Shown piece after piece: positions 57,314 to 64,000 of a stretch of 64,000 bases of DNA. Source of the stretch: Orychophragmus violaceus (taxonomy: Eukaryota > Streptophyta > Magnoliopsida > Brassicales > Brassicaceae). Below the pieces are notes generated by a model. The model was not told the origin of the DNA. It was given only the letters and a program-made list of their open reading frames with translations, and did not search any database. Where the stretch lies: NCBI GenBank assembly GCA_030180135.1, contig CM058234.1, positions 32,832,766-32,896,765 on the forward strand. Reading direction: 5' to 3'. Each line of letters opens with the position of its first letter. Position 1 is the stretch's first letter. A program made the translations under genes and the position numbers.

Positions 57314-58898
57314 CTCAAGGACATACCGGATCGAGAAAGTGTTTTGATTGTTTGTGCTTGTTATAGCTGAAATTTAGAGATAAATAGAGTTTTAGTTATT
57401 AAGTTCACAAAAGAGTAATCTTAACAACTTATAAGAAAACTCGCATTGCATTCAAAATTTCTTTGTTTAACCTCATATGAATACAATGATTCCGAGACCC
57501 ATGTTCAGCTAATTCCAAAGTGGGCCACTGGCCGTCACCCAGAATTAGCTTTACTTGGTAAGCATACACACAGCTAGTTATAACCAATAACTCTCGGTTG
57601 TGAATTGGACCCGAGGCCCAAATTCACCAGATGTCTCAAGGCCCGGGACTCCCGATGGCCCAGTCAAGGAAACCAATCTCTTTCAGCCAAATAATCACTA
57701 AAATTTGGGACTCCCAATGAAATTAGTGACTATATACTACTTTACTTACGCGAAAACAGACACCTCACACTGTAAGCCATATCTGTAATCAAGTAAGCGT
57801 TAAGTAGCTGACAAGATTGGGCAAGACATCCAAGCTTGATATTGTTTTGAGGATTTTCAAGTTTTATTTCCAAAAATAGAATATTACTATTTTGGGAAAC
57901 TTTCTTAATTTAGAAACTTTCTAAATTTAGTAACTTACTAAAAATAGAAATTTCTAATTTAATATTTTATAAATATTTTAGGTTGGGTCACAAATTATAG
58001 GCCCAATTCTTGGCCCAAGACCATGGAATTCCAGCTGGCCCAATAATTTGACATAACCGATCCGGTTTATTAATTCTGGTCCAAGACCAAATTAACTATC
58101 AAAACCATCGGTTATTTACTAAACCAGACCAGCTCTAAATTATTTGGTCCAACCAAATCAAACTTAGACCAGCCTTCGGTTTAGGTTAAAATTCAATTTT
58201 GAATTTCAATCCGGTTTAACCAGAAAATAAATAATACCATGTATTAAATAATTTCCAGCAAACCGCGATTCGGGTTAACCGCTTGAACTACCAATAAATT
58301 GATCGGTTCGGTTAAATCCAAAATCAGGAAGAAATCAATTGGTTTAACCAATCAATTTTAGCTGATTTTGACCTAACTTGCGGGATTGGCTAAAGCAAAC
58401 AATGAATCACAATCGGATTGATTGATCCTTTGTTTGTGGGTTGGAAAGTACCAACCGCGAAGCTCGGTTGAACCGATTGGCTTTTCGCGGATTGTACACC
58501 ACGCACATGTATCGATCGATACAACGCTCCTGCGTCGATCGATACTCGCGTGTATCAGCACTTATCGATCGGGTCATCGGGACAGCGAGAAGACAATCGA
58601 TCCGACTTATGTCGATCGATATCACGCTCCCTCATCGATCGATACTGGCAAACAACAGCTCGTTGTGATCGGGTCTTCGGATCAGCGACACAATCGATCC
58701 GATATGCATATCGACCGATATCGCCCCCTCGTCGATCGACACAAGTGTCCAAATCGCACACCAATGACTTTCAATCGGATTAATGCGATTTCATTTAGGT
58801 TTTTTGAGATTCTTAATCAAATTTCAACATTCAAATTCGATTCTAATCAGTAAAACAACCTAAGAATGATCCAAATTTACAAGAAACCTGAAACCTGG
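57314..58898 (-). other. Copia-2 5' leader with TCGATCGA cluster
   Basis: A 1.6-kb untranslated leader. The part near gag matches the Copia-1 leader at about 92%. The part near the PBS (58505-58745) has six or more TCGATCGA-type motifs absent from Copia-1. Confidence 0.75.
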
Positions 58899-58910
58899 GC
58901 TCTGATACCA
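58899..58910 (-). other. Copia-2 primer binding site
   Basis: TGGTATCAGAGC on the minus strand, one base from the LTR; same primer as Copia-1. Confidence 0.93.
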
Positions 58911-58911
58911 C

Positions 58912-59589
58912 TGTTGGATTATATGTGTGTTCATGGTTCAATTAACAGATTGCAACCTAACACATAATCTTAAACAGATCTAGGTTCTTGTAACTGAATC
59001 ATAAAACAAACCTGGACATTACCTTTTGCAGCGGAATGATTGTAATGTCGAGATCAGATTAGAGCTGATTAGAATCGGCTCCTCCTCGTGTATCCACACT
59101 CTTACAAGCACGGGACGGCTGCTAGACCAAAGTTGGAGGAAACAGAGAGAAACAGGACGGCCAGTTTTCAGATTCGCAGACACCCATCGAAATAATAAGA
59201 CTCCCTTCTTATTTATCTCGACTCGTCAAAAACCTAAACTGATGTTTCGGTTTCGCTATTGTGTCGACCGACACATATACCTGTGTCGATCGACACAAGT
59301 CCTGTATCTCGATATGGGCCCAAGTAATTAACTAATGGCCCAAGTCTCTCTGTACAAATACAGTAAATGCCTTGCATCTTACCGTATTAATTCCATTTTA
59401 ACTTTCCCGTTAGCTATGGTGTGTGACCCTTAGGGATCATACAATACTGGTAATAAGTCTTAAACTTATAGATCAAGAGCGGACTCTAGCAAGCCATCAT
59501 GATCACCCAGTACTTATGACTTATGTCTGATCTCGACACTTATCATACTTTCTAGAGATAGTACGGTAGATTTCAGGACATTCCCAACA
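58912..59589 (-). repeat. Copia-2 5' LTR
   Basis: It is 678 bp with one difference from the 3' LTR. Motif pair at 59261-59274 and 59283-59296. Followed by the right TSD GTTTA (59590-59594). Confidence 0.95.
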
Positions 59590-60736
59590 GTTTAATCTTC
59601 TGAAGATTCTATGACAATGCTGTCAAGAAATTTTTTTAAGTATCTGAAGATGAAGGAAGACAAGAAAAATAAAAGAGAGAAGTTGGACGGTTCATCATCA
59701 AAGATACAATGTTATGAATGTCATGGATTTGGCCACTTTAGCCGTGATCGTGCAAATTTACAGCATAACAAGAAGAAGAAGAACGTCAATGATGATTCTG
59801 GAAGTGATTCAGATGATGGTGAAGGAACAAAGAACTTTGTGGCATTCAAAACCTTTGAGTCAAGTTTTGCTACGAAGTTTGCAACAAAATATGCATCAGC
59901 GTCTGCGACGGAACCTGCGTCAGCGTCTGGAACAAGGTGTGCAATTGGAAGTGATAATGATGAAAGTGATGATGATCATGTAAGTGATGATGATGATTTC
60001 GCTGAGAACTACAAAGCCTTGTATGAGCATTGATGTAAGATGGTTGAGGGGAATGCATCATTGACTAAGGAGAAAGTTAAGCTAGAAACTGAAGTTGCTG
60101 AAGTACGAAAGTATGCAACAAAGAATGAAGAAGAAGCACAGCAAGCCAGAGTTCAACTTGAAGAAACTCAAAAGGGCGTGAGGATGCTGAATAATGGCAC
60201 AGAGCAGTTGGATCATCTTCTTATTATTGGAAAAAGTGATCGGTGTGGTATTGGATTCAATGGAGAATCTTTAAAAGCTGACTGTGTTTTGTGTCTGGTG
60301 GAAAAATGGATGTTGCATCGACAGTTGCTACAAAGACTGTAACTGTTATGAAGTATGCAACTGGTACGACGACTGGTACGGCGACTGGTACGAGAGCTGG
60401 TACAAGAGCTGCTACAGCGACTGCAACAAGTAAAATCCCAGAAGTGAAAAGTGCACCTAAACGAATTTGGCATCATGTTTGTCATCATTGTGGGGTTGTT
60501 GGGCATATTAGGCCAAGATTCTTCAAGTTAATGAAGGAGAAGAAACGAATGGAGCAAGCTCATGGAGTGAGATTTCATGGTCAATATGTTATCATTGTGA
60601 AGGTAGAGAACATGTTCAAAGAGCTACTCATAGAGGGACAAGGGTTAGGAAGATTTGGAGAAAGAATGTTAATCACTTCGGAGATGGTGCAGTAGAATTT
60701 CATCCTCAATATGGAGGAGGACGGTTCATGTGTTAG
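59590..60736 (+). pseudogene. Gag-like ORF, unit A, second part
   Basis: Resumes after Copia-2 (with the TSD copy 59590-59594). A first CCHC-like knuckle, 'CYECHGFGHFSRD', is followed by Arg where Cys-adjacent residues are usual. An acidic 'DDSGSDSDDGEG' region and a TGA (60031-60033) follow, then a coiled-coil-like 'TKEKVKLETEVAEVRK' and, in another frame, a second knuckle 'CHHCGVVGHIRPR' whose last Cys is Phe. It ends at TAG 60734-60736. Confidence 0.75.
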
Positions 60737-60856
60737 TTTTTGACCATGATGTGACTCAAGTAAGGGGAGATTGGTGTTGCTAGTTTTGGATGATGTTGGA
60801 TGTTGCTAGTGATGAAGCCTTTGATGCTAAGGTTGTTGAGATCACATACATAGTCA

Positions 60857-60869
60857 AAAAGGGGGAGAT
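60857..60869 (+). other. Polypurine tract before LTR2
   Basis: AAAAGGGGGAGAT abuts LTR2. The same tract precedes LTR3 at 63561-63573. Confidence 0.85.
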
Positions 60870-61498
60870 TGAAGAGGTATTTGGTATGTCAGTCACGGCG
60901 TAGTACAAGTGGTAGTACAAGATGTGACTCAGGACGTTGATATGTTTGATTGTTGAGATATGAACAAATCTTTATGATGTGATTCAGTTTATGAGTTCTG
61001 TGTTGAGCTGGATGAAGATCTTCGAGAGAAGATTGCAGCTTTGAGTGGTTTACTTATTCTTTGAATAAGTTTCAAGAAAAAAAAAGAAAAAGTTACAAAA
61101 TGGTGGAATACGAAATATCTTAACAAAAAGAATATTTGCTATATCTTTATTTAGGTAAATTTGAGGAGCAAGTTTAGCCTATATAAAGAGGAGAGGTGTG
61201 GCCTTATGAAGATGCAAGAGCTGAGAGAATAAAAACTCAAGAGGGCTTTTGTATTTTGGGAAAAGTCTAGGCTCTAGGGGGAGTTTAGCTCAGGTGTTTG
61301 ATCCTGAAGAGTTCTTGTATTGGATAGAGCGGTAGATCAATAGGGTTTGTTCTATTCGTTTGTAATTGGTGGGATTACTTTCTATTCAAGTGAATTCGAA
61401 ATCTGGACGAGGTCCCAGGGAGTAGAAAAATCGAACCCCTTTAACAAACTTTGTGTGTCTTACTTTCTGCTCTTTATATTGCCTCAGCTGCACTTTCA
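60870..61498 (+). repeat. Gag-only element LTR2
   Basis: It is 629 bp. It serves as 3' LTR of unit A and 5' LTR of unit B. PBS TGGTATCAGAGC at 61501-61512. Confidence 0.9.
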
Positions 61499-61601
61499 AT
61501 TGGTATCAGAGCGGGTGCTTGATAGAGATTTATTCTTGTTTTGAGCAGATCTAAGGTGAGGATCATAAGGTAGCTCATGAAGTAGCACAGAGTTCGGTTC
61601 G

Positions 61602-63440
61602 ATGGAGACTCATAACGAATGAACGTCTATGACCAGACCACCACGGGTTGATTCTTCAAATTATGGATATTGGAAGGTTCGTATGCAAGCTTTCATTAGT
61701 GGTCTTGATGAGGATTGTTGGAATTCTACTGAGATTGGTTGGAATCCCCCTATGATGGTTAATGATAAAAGAGTTGAAGTTATTAAGCCTAGGGATCAAT
61801 GGAATACTGAAGAGAAGAAGGAATCAAGTTGCAATTCTAAGACCAAGACTGCAATTTATAATACAATTGATGAAGTTACTTCAAGTTGATTTCTCAATGT
61901 GTGTCAGCTCAAAAGGTATGGAAAACATTGGAGAACATGTTTGAAGGTACCACAAGTGTCAAGAGGACTAAGCTGGATATGTTAGCATCTAAATTTAATA
62001 ATCTAAGGATGGATGAAGGAGAAAACGTGGCTCAATTTAGTGCTAAAGTGTGTGACATATCCAATGAGTCATTCGCTCTGGGAAAGCATTACAAGGACAA
62101 GAAGCTAGTGAAGAAGCTGAAGAGATCCCTTCCATCAAAGTTTGAGTCAAATATTTCTGCTGTTGAAGAAGCTCATAATCTGGATGAGATGGCGTTTGAT
62201 GAGTTTGTTGGGATACTTCAAGCTTTTGAGTTGAATAAAGCATATGAGGAACAAGCTCAGAAGAAGGATGTTGATGTTGAAGTTTCTCTACGAGTTTAAT
62301 CTTCTGAAGATTCTATGACAATGCTGTCAAGAAATTTTTTTAAGTATCTGAAGATGAAGGAAGACAAGAAAAATAAAAGAGAGAAGTTGGACGGTTTATC
62401 ATCAAAGATACATTGTTATGAATGTCATGGATTTGGTCACTTTAGTCGTGATCGTGCAAATTTACAGCATAACAAGAAGAAGAAGAACGTCAATGATGAT
62501 TCTGGAAGTGATTCAGATGATGGTGAAGGAATAAAGAACTTTGTGGCATTCAAAACCTTTGAGTCAAGTTTTGCTACGAAGTCTGCAACAGAATATGCAT
62601 CAGCGTCTGCGACGGAACCTGCGTCAGCGTCTGGAACAAGGTGTGCAATTGGAAGTGATAATGATGAAAGTGATGATGATCCTGTAAGTGATGATGATGA
62701 TTTCGCTGAGAACTACAAAGCCTTGTATGAGCATTGATGTAAGATGGTTGAGGGGAATGCATCATTGACTAAGGAGAAAGTTAAGCTAGAAACTGAAGTT
62801 GCTGAAGTACGAAAGTATGCAACAAAGAATGAAGAAGAAGCACAGCAAGCCAGAGTTCAACTTGAAGAAACTCAAAAGGGCGTGAGGATGCTGAATAATG
62901 GCACAGAGCAGTTGGATCATCTTCTTATTATTGGAAAAAGTGATCGGTGTGATATTGGATTCAATGGAGAATCTTTAAAAGCTGACTGTGTTTTGTGTCT
63001 GGTGGAAAAATGGATGTTGCATCGACAGTTGCTACAAAGACTGTAACTGTTATGAAGTCTGCAACTGGTACGACGACTGGTACGGCGACTGGTACGAGAG
63101 ATGGTACAAGAGCTGCTACAGCGACTGCAACAAGTAAAATCCCAGAAGTGAAAAGTGCACCTAAACGAATTTGGCATCATGTTTGTCATCATTGTGGGGT
63201 TGTTGGGCATATTAGGCCAAGATGCTTCAAGTTATTGAAGGAGAAGAAACGAATGGAGCAAGCTCATGGAGTGAGATTTCATGGTCAATATGTTATCATT
63301 GTGAAGGTAGAGAACATGTTCAAAGAGCTACTCATAGAGGGACAAGGGTTAGGAAGATTTGGAGAAAGAATGTTAATCACTTCGGAGATGGTGCAGTAGA
63401 GTTTCATCCTCAATATGGAGGAGGACGGTTCATGTGTTAG
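61602..63440 (+). pseudogene. Gag-like ORF, unit B (uninterrupted copy)
   Basis: Same protein as unit A without the Copia-2 insertion. N-terminal stop after 'METHNE', a frameshift near 61880, TAA at 62297-62299 (at the Copia-2 target) and TGA at 62735-62737; all are shared with unit A. The second knuckle is intact here ('CHHCGVVGHIRPRC', frame of 62995). A Thr/Gly/Ala repeat (ACTGGTACG units, about 63061-63105) precedes it. SIRE/Endovir Gag has this two-knuckle arrangement. No protease or RT follows before the PPT. Confidence 0.8.
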
Positions 63441-63573
63441 TTTTTGACCATGATGTGACTCGAGTAAGGGGAGATTGGTGTTGCTAGTTTTGGATGATGT
63501 TGGATGTTGCTAGTGATGAAGCCTTTGATGCTAAGGTTGTTGAGATCACATACATAGTCAAAAAGGGGGAGAT

Positions 63574-64000
63574 TGAAGAGGTATTTGGTATGTCAGTCAC
63601 GGCGTAGTACAAGTGGTAGTACAAGACGTGACTCACGACGTTGATATGTTCGATTGTTGAGATATGAACAAATCTTTATGATGTGATTCAGTTTATGAGT
63701 TGTGTGTTGAGCTGGATGAAGATCTTCGAGAGAAGATTGCAGCTTTGAGTGGTTTACTTATTCTTTGAATAAGTTTCAAGAAAAAAAAAAGTTACAAAAT
63801 GGTGGAATATGAAATATCTTAACAAAAAGAATATTTGCTATATCTTTATTTAGGTAAATTTGAGGAGCAAGTTTAGCCTATATAAAGAGGAGAGGTGTGA
63901 CCTTATGAAGATGCAAGAGCTGAGAGAATAAAAACTCAAGAGGATTTTGTATTTTGGGAAAAAATCTTGGCTCTAGGAGGAGTTTAGCTCAAGTGTTTGA
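63574..64000 (+). repeat. Gag-only element LTR3, cut by window end
   Basis: Starts TGAAGAGGTATTTGG and has the 12-bp duplication seen in LTR2. About 430 bp are visible. Confidence 0.88.

Larger units (their letters stand above)
52408..59589 (-). mobile_element. Copia-2: recently inserted, defective Ty1/copia element
   Basis: A 7182-bp minus-strand element. Two 678-bp LTRs differ at a single site (G/A near 53056 versus 59559). PBS, leader, gag, a ruined pol, a 3' module and a PPT are in order, and the TSD is perfect. The leader, the 3' module and the first ~240 bp of the LTR are nearly those of Copia-1. It must have been mobilised with proteins supplied in trans. Confidence 0.95.
50992..64000 (+). 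mobile_element. Tandem array of a gag-only copia/SIRE-like retrotransposon
   Basis: Three LTRs share two internal regions: LTR1 50992-51607, internal A, LTR2 60870-61498, internal B 61499-63573, LTR3 63574 to beyond the window. Internal A (51608-52407 plus 59595-60869, after removing Copia-2) is exactly 2075 bp, the same as internal B. Only Gag-like protein is encoded; no protease, integrase or RT. This fits the TR-GAG class of non-autonomous elements. The array suggests unequal recombination or tandem integration. Confidence 0.85.

Noticed and set aside
59870..60061. His-rich minus-strand ORF (also 62574-62765)
   Set aside because: Antisense reading of the GATGAT-rich acidic region of the gag-like ORF.

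Overview
This window is plant nuclear DNA, most likely pericentromeric heterochromatin of a Brassicaceae species. It has Athila-type, Tat-type and chromovirus-type Ty3/gypsy elements, Ty1/copia elements primed by initiator-Met tRNA, an L1-like LINE, a tRNA-derived SINE and MITEs. Apart from one weak exon-like fragment (about 45.83-46.00 kb) I see no ordinary host gene. The species call is inference from element types and was not checked by alignment.

Layout. (1) <1-17859: a minus-strand Tat-like gypsy element. From right to left it has a 5' LTR (17322-17859), PBS, gag, protease, RT-RNase H with a second RNase H, integrase, a hypervariable tandem-repeat zone, and a spliced ORF on the opposite strand that runs off the left edge. 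(2) 3406-10909: a young plus-strand copia element, 'Copia-1', nested in it (638-bp LTRs differing at 3 sites, TSD GTTGG). (3) About 17860-25340: a heavily decayed minus-strand chromovirus with a 1.48-kb LTR at its right end. (4) 25341-26592: AT-rich spacer. (5) 26593-42725: minus-strand Athila-like element 'Athila-D' (gag and protease only, TSD GCTAA). Its 5' LTR is split by a second, gag-to-integrase Athila, 'Athila-E' (32270-42028, TSD CTTAT/CTCAT). (6) 42731-50991: mixed DNA with a 5'-truncated LINE (15-bp TSD, poly-A), a possible plastid-targeted gene fragment, a GC-rich retroposon-like block, a SINE, two copies of one foldback MITE, and a 1.8-kb foldback element filled with about 85-bp minisatellite units. 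(7) 50992-64000+: a tandem LTR-internal-LTR-internal-LTR array of a non-autonomous gag-only copia/SIRE-like element. Its first unit is split by minus-strand 'Copia-2' (52408-59589, TSD GTTTA, LTRs differing at one site of 678). The empty target site is preserved in the second unit.

How they relate. Every coding region is broken by stops or frameshifts. Even so, two copia elements have near-identical LTRs and so moved recently. Copia-2 shares its 5' leader, its 3' region and the start of its LTR with Copia-1 at about 92-97% by eye, while their Gag proteins are only about half identical and Copia-2 pol is ruined. This looks like an autonomous/parasite family pair. A short palindromic motif, core TCGATCGA, best form GTGTCGATCGACAC, occurs more than 20 times against about one expected. 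It is confined almost entirely to the two Athila elements and Copia-2, and is placed in LTR promoter regions, leaders and the linkers between Athila domains. That is the most unusual signal in the window.
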